NCBI RefSeq assembly: GCF_025244745.1
Contig: NZ_CP104213.1
Coordinates: 2,866,501-2,930,500 of the forward strand
Reading direction: 5' to 3'
Length of the DNA stretch: 64,000 nt
Source of the DNA: Deinococcus rubellus
GTDB taxonomy: Bacteria > Deinococcota > Deinococci > Deinococcales > Deinococcaceae
Under the pieces are notes generated by a model. The model searched no databases. It was not told where the DNA came from and saw nothing but the letters and a program-made list of their open reading frames with translations. Shown here one piece after another: positions 9,453-18,560 of this stretch. Each line of letters opens with the position of its first letter. The first letter of the stretch is position 1. The position numbers and the translations under genes were made by a program.

Positions 9453-9502
9453 TGAGGTCGAACAGAGATTTGAGGGGCATAGGGGTTCTCCTTTGAACGA
9501 AA

Positions 9503-9916
9503 CTAAAACAATCGGTAACGGGTGCGGGCCAGCTCGAAGCCGTGGCCGTCGCGGTTGGAGCAGCGCACGCCCGCCGTGCTGGACGCGCAGTTGATGCCGC
9601 CGCGCTGCCAGATTTGACCGTAGGCCAGCACAGGCCGCACCGGGTCCATGACGGTGTCGCCGTGACAGGTGAAGTAGGGCTTGCCGTTGTCGTCCAGGCC
9701 CAGCGAATCGCCCCAGGCCAGTGGGCAGTCGGCGGGCTGACGCGGCGCTTTGAACGTCGGCCCCAGCACGTCGCAGCGCAACGTGAAGGCGGGGCCGTCG
9801 GGGGCGAACTGGCATTGCAGCCGTTTGGACGGCAGTGAGAATCCTTCGTCCAGCGTCAGAGCTTGCGCTGAGGCAACGCCGAATCCCAGCAATCCCAGGA
9901 GCAGCAGTGACTTCAT
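9503..9916 (-). CDS. Secreted DUF6636-like protein
   Basis: The 137-residue product has a signal peptide (KSLLLLGLLGFGVASAQA) and a mature region with the spacing of DUF6636 proteins: S-P-S-K-LQCQF, F-LRCDV, C-LAWG, FTCHGDTV, L-YGQIW, CASSTAGVRCSN and a closing GHGFELARTRYRL. Five or six cysteines probably form disulphides outside the cytoplasm. No function is known for the domain. The start codon overlaps the hydrolase stop (ATGA), so it is the last gene of a coupled operon headed by an acyl-CoA dehydrogenase, an odd partner for an exported protein. Confidence 0.7.
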   Translation of the reverse strand: MKSLLLLGLLGFGVASAQALTLDEGFSLPSKRLQCQFAPDGPAFTLRCDVLGPTFKAPRQPADCPLAWGDSLGLDDNGKPYFTCHGDTVMDPVRPVLAYGQIWQRGGINCASSTAGVRCSNRDGHGFELARTRYRLF

Positions 9917-10721
9917 GCGTTCGCTTCCAGGAAACCGCGCAGGTCAGCCAGAAACTCGGCGCGCCGCTCAAGCTGCGGCATGTGGCCGGTCTGCGGGTAG
10001 GCCTTGAGCTGTGCGCCAGGAACCCTGTCAGTGAGGCGCTGGGCGTTGTGTAGCGGAATCAGATCATCGGTTTCGCCGTGCAGAATCAGCGTCGGCACCT
10101 TGATCTGATCGAGGTCAGCGGTGGTGTCGTGCGAGCGGATGGCCCGAAACTGGCGCTTGTAGCTGTCGGCGCTCTGCGGATGGGTGCGGGCATTCTGCTC
10201 GGCCACATCAAAGGCGGCGGGGTCGCGCTCCTGGAAACCGTCAGCGGCCATCAGCGCGAGGGCCTGCCGCGCCCGTTCGCCCGCTTCTATTTCAGTAGAC
10301 AAAAACAGGGCGTTGCGCCCGCGTTCGGTGGCCGGGGTGCTGGCTGCGCCGCCGGGCGTGGTGGACACCAGCACCAGACCGCGCACCAGCTCCGGGTGAC
10401 GCAGGGCCAGGTACTGAGCCACCATCCCGCCCATGCTGAGGCCCACCACGAAGGCGGGGCCAGTGTCGAGCGCCCGCAAAAACCCGGCCGCGTCATCGGC
10501 CAGATCGCTCAGGCTGTAGGCGTCCTCGAAGACCGAAGAATCGCCGGTGTCGCGGTGATCGGGGGCCAGGGCCCGGTAGTCCTTTCCGGTCTCGTCCACC
10601 ACATTTTGCCAGCCGAGGCGCGAGCCGCCCAACCACGCCAGAAAGAGGACGGTGGCGCGGGGGAAAGGTGGAGCAACTTCGGTGTAGGCAGTGTTTCGGC
10701 CAGCAACTTGGATAAATTTCA

Positions 10722-10722
<1 letters not shown>
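9913..10722 (-). CDS. Alpha/beta hydrolase
   Basis: The 269-residue protein has the nucleophile elbow GLSMGG, the acid in HGETDDLIP and the terminal histidine in TGHMPQ, all in canonical order, with the oxyanion region FLAWLGGSR and a short lid. It resembles the 3-oxoadipate enol-lactonase/esterase group; the substrate is unknown. The ATG at 10722 shares its A with the stop of the upstream acyl-CoA dehydrogenase (TGATG). That makes translation coupled and suggests a role in thioester or ester turnover along the same pathway. An upstream in-frame start would run deep into the dehydrogenase and is rejected. Confidence 0.87.
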
Positions 10723-12509
<1,787 letters not shown>

Positions 12510-12591
12510 CTGAAGAGTCCTCCTGACGAGCGTGAGCGCGGAAAGCGGTTGAGGGATTTTAAGCGCCCTCACTCTAGCGCAGACGCGGCGC

Positions 12592-12606
12592 ACCTGTCAG
12601 ACAGGT
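12592..12606. promoter_or_regulatory. Perfect palindrome between divergent genes, candidate TetR-type operator
   Basis: ACCTGTC-A-GACAGGT is a 7+1+7 perfect inverted repeat between the acyl-CoA dehydrogenase (start 12509, minus) and the alcohol dehydrogenase (start 12774, plus). Length and symmetry suit TetR-family dimers, which often control acyl-CoA genes. No regulator gene is adjacent. Confidence 0.5.
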
Positions 12607-12773
12607 CGGGGGCAGATGATGGGCAGATTACAGTCGCCGCTCGCGTGATCTCCAGATCAACCCGGCAGCGGGCGTGTAGGCTGAGGGCAGCTTTCAAGTC
12701 CGTCCCCCTTCCGCACCGCCCTCTCCCCTGGCCCCCGGCGCTCAGCCCGCCAGCGGCCCCATCAGGAGTCCCA

Positions 12774-13883
12774 ATGACCCAAGAAACCCATTCCCTCAGC
12801 GGCAAGATGAAGGGCGTCGTGCTGCCTGGCAACCGGGGCCTGGAGTGGCGCGAGTACGACATTCCCGTGCCGACGGGCCAGCAGGTACTGATCAAGATGA
12901 AGGCGTCGAGCCTGTGCGGCAGCGATCTGCGGGCCATCTACCGCCCCAGCGACCAGGGACACGGCCCCGAGGCGTACCGGGGCGTCATCGCCGGACACGA
13001 GCCGTGCGGGATCATCGAGGCGGCTGGGCCAGATGTGCCGGTGTTCAAGGTCGGTGACCGGGTGGTGGTCTACCACATCGGCGGCTGCGGGGTGTGCCTC
13101 GAGTGCCGCCGGGGCTACATGATCTCGTGCAGCGACCCGGTTCGGCGGCGGGCCTACGGCTGGCAGCGCGACGGTGGGCACGCGCCTTACATGCTTGCAG
13201 ACGCCGCCAATCTGGTGAAGCTGCCCAACGCACTGAGCTACGTGGACGGCGCAATCGTGGCCTGCGGCTTTGGCACTGCGTATTCGGCCTGCCTGCGCGC
13301 TGCCGTGTCGGGCTGCGACCGGGTGCTGGTGACGGGCCTGGGACCGGTGGGCCTGGGCACCGCCCTGCTGGCCCGCGCGATGGGCGCACAGGTGGTGGGC
13401 GTCGAGAGTGTTCCAGAGCGGCGCGAACTGGCCCACTCGCTGGGCTTCACCGACCTCGTCTCACCCTCGGAGACGGCACTGGACGAACTGCTGGACCTCA
13501 GCGGCGGTCACGGCTTCGAGGTGGCGATTGACTGCTCCGGGGCCGAGGCCGCCCGCCACCTGTGCCTGGAAGCTGCCCGCGAGTGGGGCCGGGTGGTCTT
13601 CGTGGGCGAGGGCGGCACCGCTTCGTTCGCGCCCAGCCCGCTGCTGATTCACAAGCAACTGACCCTGCACGGCTCGTGGGTGTGCAGCCTCGGCGAGATG
13701 ATGCGCTTGGTGGAACTGCTGGAGCGCTGGCAACTCCATCCCGAAACCACCGTAACGCACCACTTCAGTCTGGCCCAGGCCCAGGACGCTTATGAACTCT
13801 TCGACACCGGCAAAACCGGCAAGGTGGTCATTACCTGGGACGAGAAGGTGCAAGGCGGCCCGGCCATTCAACCTGACGCCTGA
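12774..13883 (+). CDS. Zinc-dependent medium-chain alcohol dehydrogenase
   Basis: The 369-residue protein has catalytic-zinc ligands in SSLCGSD and AGHEPCG, four structural-zinc cysteines in CGVCLECRRGYMISC, and the Rossmann motif TGLGPVGLGTALLARAMGA followed by E in VVGVES, which suggests NAD preference. The overall pattern is that of the sorbitol/threonine dehydrogenase branch; the substrate is uncertain. GGAG at 12764 supports the ATG at 12774. The gene is divergent from the acyl-CoA dehydrogenase operon across a palindrome at 12592. Confidence 0.88.
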   Translation: MTQETHSLSGKMKGVVLPGNRGLEWREYDIPVPTGQQVLIKMKASSLCGSDLRAIYRPSDQGHGPEAYRGVIAGHEPCGIIEAAGPDVPVFKVGDRVVVYHIGGCGVCLECRRGYMISCSDPVRRRAYGWQRDGGHAPYMLADAANLVKLPNALSYVDGAIVACGFGTAYSACLRAAVSGCDRVLVTGLGPVGLGTALLARAMGAQVVGVESVPERRELAHSLGFTDLVSPSETALDELLDLSGGHGFEVAIDCSGAEAARHLCLEAAREWGRVVFVGEGGTASFAPSPLLIHKQLTLHGSWVCSLGEMMRLVELLERWQLHPETTVTHHFSLAQAQDAYELFDTGKTGKVVITWDEKVQGGPAIQPDA

Positions 13884-13887
13884 ACGC

Positions 13888-13926
13888 AAAAAAGCCCCTG
13901 TGCCGCCGCAAAAGCGGATTGGGGCT
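13888..13926 (-). terminator. Terminator of the Nudix gene
   Basis: A two-part hairpin pairs AGCCCC (13893-13898) with GGGGCT (13921-13926) and, inside, CCGC with GCGG around AAAA. The A-run at 13888-13893 becomes a T-run on the minus strand, so it serves the minus-strand gene at 14068. On the plus strand, after the alcohol dehydrogenase, there is a stem but no T-run. I see nothing in 13927-14067. Confidence 0.65.
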
Positions 13927-14067
13927 AGGGACTTTCGGTCAACGAATCCGGTCGAAGCGCCTTTCTCAATGTTCACCTCTCAATCAGCCCAGTGCCAATG
14001 ACGACACCTGAACGCCGGTTGGCCCTTGCGGCGCGGCACACGTCAGGACGACCATCCGGCGCGGGCT

Positions 14068-14544
<477 letters not shown>

Positions 14545-14551
14545 AGCGCGC

Positions 14552-14557
14552 AGTCTA
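14552..14557 (-). promoter_or_regulatory. -10 box of the Nudix gene, leaderless type
   Basis: On the minus strand TAGACT ends 7 bases before the ATG at 14544, with no ribosome site in the gap. Confidence 0.5.
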
Positions 14558-14613
14558 GCGCTGCTGGCATGCTCAGCGGAATCCGTCGCCCAGTTGCCTT
14601 ACCCGCACCGCCG

Positions 14614-14619
14614 TAGAGT
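14614..14619 (+). promoter_or_regulatory. -10 box of the cysteine synthase gene
   Basis: TAGAGT ends 7 bases before the ATG at 14627. The gap is GGGGGGC, which could also act as a ribosome site in a very short leader. Confidence 0.4.
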
Positions 14620-14626
14620 GGGGGGC

Positions 14627-15589
14627 ATGGTGGACGCACTGATAGGACACACGCCCGTCGTCAAATTGCAAAGTATTCCCGAACCTGGTTTGAGTGACGT
14701 ATTCGTGAAACTCGAAGGCCAGAACCCCGGCGGCAGTATCAAGGACCGCACCGCGCTGGGCCTGATTGAAGACGCCGAGGCACGCGGCTGGCTCAAACCT
14801 GGCGGATTGATCGTGGAGCCGACCAGCGGCAACACCGGTATCGGGCTGGCGCAGGTGGCGGCGGCACGCGGTTACCGCCTCATTTTGTGCATGCCCGCCT
14901 CGATGAGCGAGGAGCGCAAACGTACCCTGGCCGCCTACGGAGCCGAACTGGTCCTGACCGACCCCAAACGGCGGATGCTGGCTGCCATCGAAGAAGCCGA
15001 GAAGATCGCCGCAGAGCGCGGCGGCTGGATGCCCAACCAGTTCGAGAACCCCGCCAACCCTGCCGTCCACGAGGCCACCACCGGCCCGGAACTGTGGCAG
15101 CAGATGGAAGGCCGCATCGACGCCTTCGTCTACGGCTCCGGTACCGGCGGCACCATCACCGGCGTCGGCAGGTACCTGCGGAAAATGAACCCCGATGTCA
15201 AAATCTACGCCGTCGAACCGGCCCGCAGCAACGTCTTGTCGGGCGGCGAGCGCGGCGAGCATGGCTTTCAGGGCATGGGACCGGGGTTTATTCCGGGCAA
15301 CCTCGACCGCTCGCTGATCGACGAGGTGATTCAGGTCTGGGAGGAGGACGCCTACCCGCTGGCCCGCCGCCTGGCACGCGAGGAAGGGCTGTTCGTAGGG
15401 ATGTCCAGCGGCGGCATCGTCTGGGCAGCGCTGGAACTCGCCCGCCGCCTGGGGCCGGGGAAACGGATCGCCACAATTGCCTGCGACTCCGGGGCACGTT
15501 ACCTGACCACGCCTTTGTTCGACGGCAGCCGCGACACGCCGGGCCACTACCTGCCGTACTCGCGCGAAAAAACGGAGAAGCCTGCCTGA
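14627..15589 (+). CDS. cysK: Cysteine synthase (O-acetylserine sulfhydrylase)
   Basis: The 320-residue PLP enzyme forms cysteine from O-acetylserine and sulfide. PLP is bound by K39 in PGGSIKDR; the substrate loop is EPTSGNTGIGLA; the phosphate cup is GSGTGGTITGVGRYL; and the C-terminal active-site loop is FVGMSSGGIVWAALELAR. Length and motifs fit CysK/CysM; CysM cannot be strictly excluded without a tree. It stands alone, with a -10 box just before the ATG and the two palindromes of the DUF4388 gene downstream. Confidence 0.93.
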   Translation: MVDALIGHTPVVKLQSIPEPGLSDVFVKLEGQNPGGSIKDRTALGLIEDAEARGWLKPGGLIVEPTSGNTGIGLAQVAAARGYRLILCMPASMSEERKRTLAAYGAELVLTDPKRRMLAAIEEAEKIAAERGGWMPNQFENPANPAVHEATTGPELWQQMEGRIDAFVYGSGTGGTITGVGRYLRKMNPDVKIYAVEPARSNVLSGGERGEHGFQGMGPGFIPGNLDRSLIDEVIQVWEEDAYPLARRLAREEGLFVGMSSGGIVWAALELARRLGPGKRIATIACDSGARYLTTPLFDGSRDTPGHYLPYSREKTEKPA

Positions 15590-15621
15590 GCCGCCGTTAA
15601 CCTGAGTTCATGGGGACGCCG

Positions 15622-15635
15622 TGACAGCGCTGTCA
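15622..15635. promoter_or_regulatory. Perfect 14-bp palindrome upstream of DUF4388 gene
   Basis: TGACAGC-GCTGTCA is perfectly symmetric. Its centre lies 52 bp (about five helical turns) from the centre of the palindrome at 15673-15688, so two dimers could sit on the same DNA face. Confidence 0.4.
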
Positions 15636-15666
15636 GGGTGTGAGATTTCTGTCATTGGCGGATGGT

Positions 15667-15688
15667 TAGACTCTGAACAATTGTTCAG
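15667..15688 (+). promoter_or_regulatory. -10 box abutting a 16-bp palindrome
   Basis: TAGACT (15667-15672) is followed immediately by CTGAACAATTGTTCAG (15673-15688), a perfect palindrome at the expected transcription start. That position suits a repressor; the sequence is typical in form for a TetR-family site. The presumed target is the DUF4388 gene 100 bases downstream. Confidence 0.45.
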
Positions 15689-15790
15689 TCCGCTTCAAGC
15701 TTTTGATCACAGAACTCCGGATGACTTCCGTGTTCCGGCCGACCGCGCCGCACGACCCCAACCAATCTGGCGCTGCCCCCCGGAGACCCC

Positions 15791-16480
15791 ATGACCCTGC
15801 TCGGCAAACTTGAACAATTCGCGTTCATCGATCTCTTCAAGTTCATCCGCCACCAGAGCGGCGTCTTGCTCCTGCACGGGGCCTACCAGGACCGCACGCT
15901 GGAACTCTACCTGGAAGCGGGTATGCTACGCGCCCTCTACGCCGACGGCTTTCAGATTCAGGAGCGGTTGCGGGTGCGCGAGGTCATCTACCACCTGGTC
16001 ACGCAGCCGATCAGCGCTTTCGAGTTCGACAACCGCAAGGTGCAGCCGTCCGAGACGCTGTGGCTGGACATGGACCTGGGAGAACTGCTGGACAAGGTGG
16101 TCCAGAGCGCCCAGATTCCCGAAGACCAGCTCCCGGCAGGCCATGAGAAATTCGTCGCCGAGCCGCTGACGCGCCGGGTGCCGGACACGCTGAGCGCTTG
16201 CTGGCAACAGCTTCAGCCGCTGCTGCGCGCCGGGGCGAGCGCCACAGACGTGGCCCAGCATCTGCCCTACAGCGAGCGCGAGGTGCGGCTGATGCTGCGC
16301 GATCTGCGCGCCGTCGGGCTGGTCGTACCCCAGCGCCACCTGGTACTCCGGCACCAGTTCGCCGCACGCCTCCAGGCCGGACCGGCAGATCAATCGGCGA
16401 CAGCCTCAGCGCCGTCCGGCACGCGCTCCAGCACCAGCCTGCGGGCCACCATCAAGCGGCTGACTGAGTCTTTTCACTAG
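15791..16480 (+). CDS. DUF4388 (PATAN-like) domain protein
   Basis: The 229-residue product opens with LGKLEQFAFIDLFKFIRHQSGVLLLHG and LELYLEAGMLRALYADG, the start of the DUF4388/PATAN domain found in gliding and two-component-linked proteins of Deinococcus-Thermus. A middle segment (VRLMLRDLRAVGLVVPQ, residues about 160-180) looks like a small winged-helix. The tail is Ser/Thr/Ala-rich. No enzyme motif is visible; a signalling adaptor role is inferred. An IS lies exactly at the stop: CAC-TA plus the first G of the IS gives TAG, whereas the uninterrupted gene would end CAC-TAA. The protein is unchanged, but its terminator now lies 1.9 kb away. Confidence 0.75.
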   Translation: MTLLGKLEQFAFIDLFKFIRHQSGVLLLHGAYQDRTLELYLEAGMLRALYADGFQIQERLRVREVIYHLVTQPISAFEFDNRKVQPSETLWLDMDLGELLDKVVQSAQIPEDQLPAGHEKFVAEPLTRRVPDTLSACWQQLQPLLRAGASATDVAQHLPYSEREVRLMLRDLRAVGLVVPQRHLVLRHQFAARLQAGPADQSATASAPSGTRSSTSLRATIKRLTESFH

Positions 16481-17394
16481 GGTCTGTCTGGCTGAGTTTT
16501 CAGAGCCAGAGGACAATGCACGCAACGTGTACAACGGCTAAAAACTGATGTCCACGTTTTTCGTAGCGGGTGGCGAGTGCTCTAAAATCCTTGAGCCGAT
16601 TGATGTTGCATTCCACCACCTGGCGGCCCTTGTCGGCTTCAGCGTCGAATTTCAGGGGCCGACCTCCACGACTGCCCTTCTTCAACCGCGCTTTCTTGGC
16701 ATCCTTGCGTTCAGGACAAACACAGACGATCTTGCGGCTCCGCAGTTGCTGACGGTACTTCCGTGCACCGTACGCACGATCTACGCGCACCATCGGCGGA
16801 CGCTTCCGAGGGCGGCCCGGACCGGGCCGCCGGATGCAGACCTCGTCAAGGAGGGGAAGCAGGTAGGTCGGGTCGCTGGCCTGACCCTCCGACACCAGCA
16901 CGGCCAACGGGCGGCGTTTTCCCTCGGTCAGCACGTGGATCTTGCTGTTTCGTCCTCCACGGCTGATGCCGAGCCACTCATCGTTGAGTGCCCCTTTTTT
17001 CCAGCTTAGCTGGCTGTTTTCGTGCGCCCACCGCAGCGCGGTGGGCTTTACAACTGGTGCTATCCAGGGACGCGCCGTCCCAATCAATCTTTCCCTGAGC
17101 ATCTTCCTTGACCTGGAGGGCCACGAGGACGCGTTTCCAGGTGCCATCGCGTGACCAGCGGGTGAAGCGATCCCAACACGTTTCCCAGGGGCCATACCGT
17201 TCTGGGATGTCCCGCCACGGTGCTCCCGTCTTCAGCCGCCAGAGAATGCCATTGATGACCGGCAGATGCGGCTTGTAGGCATGTCCGTGCCGGGAGTTAC
17301 CTGGCCATTCAGGCTCCAGTTTTGCCCATTGTTCCGGCGTGAGATCTGTTCTGCCCATGACAGACGACTCTATCAAACTTAGCCAGACAGACCC
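16480..17394 (-). mobile_element. IS5-family (IS427-like) element, 915 bp
   Basis: Ends GGGTCTGTCTGGCT (16480) and AGCCAGACAGACCC (to 17394) are inverted repeats, flanked by a TA duplication (16478-16479 and 17395-17396). The transposase runs on the minus strand in two frames. The insertion lies in the stop codon of the DUF4388 gene. Confidence 0.88.
16500..17358 (-). CDS. IS427-like DDE transposase, two frames joined by -1 frameshift
   Basis: Frame one starts at the ATG at 17358 ([19 protein letters not shown]) and includes the first Asp in [10 protein letters not shown]; on its own it stops at 16978. At the A6G run near 16997-17003 (CTGGAAAAAAGG on the minus strand) a -1 slip continues into [16 protein letters not shown], then RVDRAYGA (second Asp) and [12 protein letters not shown] (Glu), ending at 16500. 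This arrangement is normal for the IS427 group, so the gene is probably functional. The typical KxxH region is kept as GGRNSKIH. Confidence 0.87.
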
Positions 17395-17397
17395 TAA

Positions 17398-18374
17398 GAG
17401 GCTGTTTGAAGCCCGATTCTAGGGGTATGACCGTGTGCGTCGCCCGTCATCAAGCGCACAACCTATTCAGTAAAATACAGCTCCCAGCCGCATAAATGAA
17501 GCCCTCGGAGATTGGCATACACTCCTCGTAATCCACCTTCAGTCGTCTGAAGGTGAGGAGCCAGGCAAAGGTTCGCTCCACCACCCAGCGTTTGCGAACC
17601 ACCTTGAACCCCTTCTCGCCTCGCCGTGCCATCTCCGCAGCCAATCGAAACTGCTCTTCAGTCGGTGTGTTGGTGGGCAACTGGGCGATGCCCCCGATGA
17701 GGGTGATGCCCTCATCGGGGCGACGAACCACTTCAACCTCAATCCCAGTGGTGGTTTTCGCCCAGGCTTTAAAAGGCCCACCCCCGTATCCTCCGTCCAG
17801 GTAGAGCTTTTTGACGAAGGGTGCGTCCGCTTTGAACGTATTGAGGACGAGCTTGAGACCTTCACGGTCATCAACGTTCGCGGTCGTCACGCGGCAACCG
17901 AGCAGGTTGCCGTCCGTATCCGTCGTGATGTGGCGCTTGCGGCCTTTGACCTTTTTGTTGCCGTCCCAGCCGCGATCCCCTTTTTTTGCGTCGTCTTGAC
18001 GCTCTGGGAATCACCGACAGCGGCGGAAGGCTGAGCCTTCCGCCCTTTGCGTTCACGCTCGATCTTCACCAACGCTGCATTGATGGCCTTCCACACGCCT
18101 GTTTTCGACCAGAGATTGTGGTGGTAGTACACCGTTTCCCACTTGGGCAGATCGTGGGGCATCATTCGCCACTGGACGCCGCCTCGCAGAACGTACCGAA
18201 TCCCGTTGACGATTTCCCGTCTGGGAACGGTTTCACAGAAGGTGCTCTCGCCTATCGGCGGCAAAAGTGGTTCAATGAGTTTCCACTGGGCATCTGTGAG
18301 GTCGCTGGGATAAAGCGGACGATCCATCAGGGCAGCTTAGCGAATTTGCTATCCCGTAGGCTTCAAACAGCCTC
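17398..18374 (-). mobile_element. IS5-family element, 977 bp, copy 2 (inverted relative to copy 1)
   Basis: The same length, the same 16-bp ends and the same encoded proteins as 8476-9452, in opposite orientation. It has its own target duplication TAA (17395-17397 and 18375-18377), so it inserted independently. It landed 3 bp from the end of the 915-bp element, in the short sequence following that insertion. Confidence 0.93.
17450..18327 (-). CDS. IS5-family DDE transposase, copy 2
   Basis: Encodes the same two frames as the copy at 8523-9400, joined by the same A7 slip (T-run near 17981-17987 on the plus strand). Frame one is 17887-18327 and frame two 17450-17890. The Asp in VGDSQS, the Asp in YLDGGYGG and the Glu in VVERTFAW are present. 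Because the amino-acid sequences are identical to copy 1, one copy probably derived from the other, or both arrived recently. Confidence 0.88.
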
Positions 18375-18421
18375 TAAGCCCGAAATCGCTAGAGCTGGAA
18401 GCGGTTCAGCAGACGCCAACG

Positions 18422-18458
18422 AAAGGCCCGACCAGACTTGCTGGCCGGGCCTTTTATT
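18422..18458 (+). terminator. Rho-independent terminator, originally of the DUF4388 gene
   Basis: AAAGGCCCG-A-CCAG pairs with CTGG-CCGGGCCTTT around ACTTG, with a T-rich tail. It follows the 3' flank of the two IS insertions. Without them it would begin about 45 bases after the DUF4388 stop. Confidence 0.75.
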
Positions 18459-18517
18459 TGAAAAGACGGGTAAGCGCTGACTTTTGGATTCAGGCAGGAA
18501 CCCTCCAGGTCTTTCCT

Positions 18518-18537
18518 GGTAAAGCTAAAGCTTTACC
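18518..18537. repeat. Perfect hairpin after katE
   Basis: GGTAAAGC-TAAA-GCTTTACC forms an 8-pair stem 23 bases beyond the katE stop. There is no T-run on the minus strand, so it may be an RNA-stabilising hairpin rather than a terminator. The adjacent TACCGAGCGGAGCG recurs as TACCGAGCGCAGCG on the minus strand near 58900-58915. Confidence 0.4.
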
Positions 18538-18560
18538 GAGCGGAGCGAGCGAGGACCCAC

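Larger units (their letters stand above)
7724..9480 (-). pseudogene. SDR oxidoreductase gene split by an IS after codon 8
   Basis: The main part (7724-8475) encodes a classical short-chain dehydrogenase: TGGSRGLG cofactor loop, NNAG, catalytic Ser in NVASVAG, and Y-N-T-S-K. The gene lacks a start because the 977-bp IS at 8476-9452 sits in its first codons. Beyond the IS, 9456-9480 on the minus strand supplies ATG and the codons for MPLKSLFD. Joining the pieces at the 3-bp duplication TGA/TCA restores an in-frame protein (MPLKSLFDLSGKVALITGG), with AAGGAG upstream of the ATG. Everything is otherwise intact, so the insertion is recent. A shortened product from a later start (about 8389) would lack the cofactor loop. 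Confidence 0.92.
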
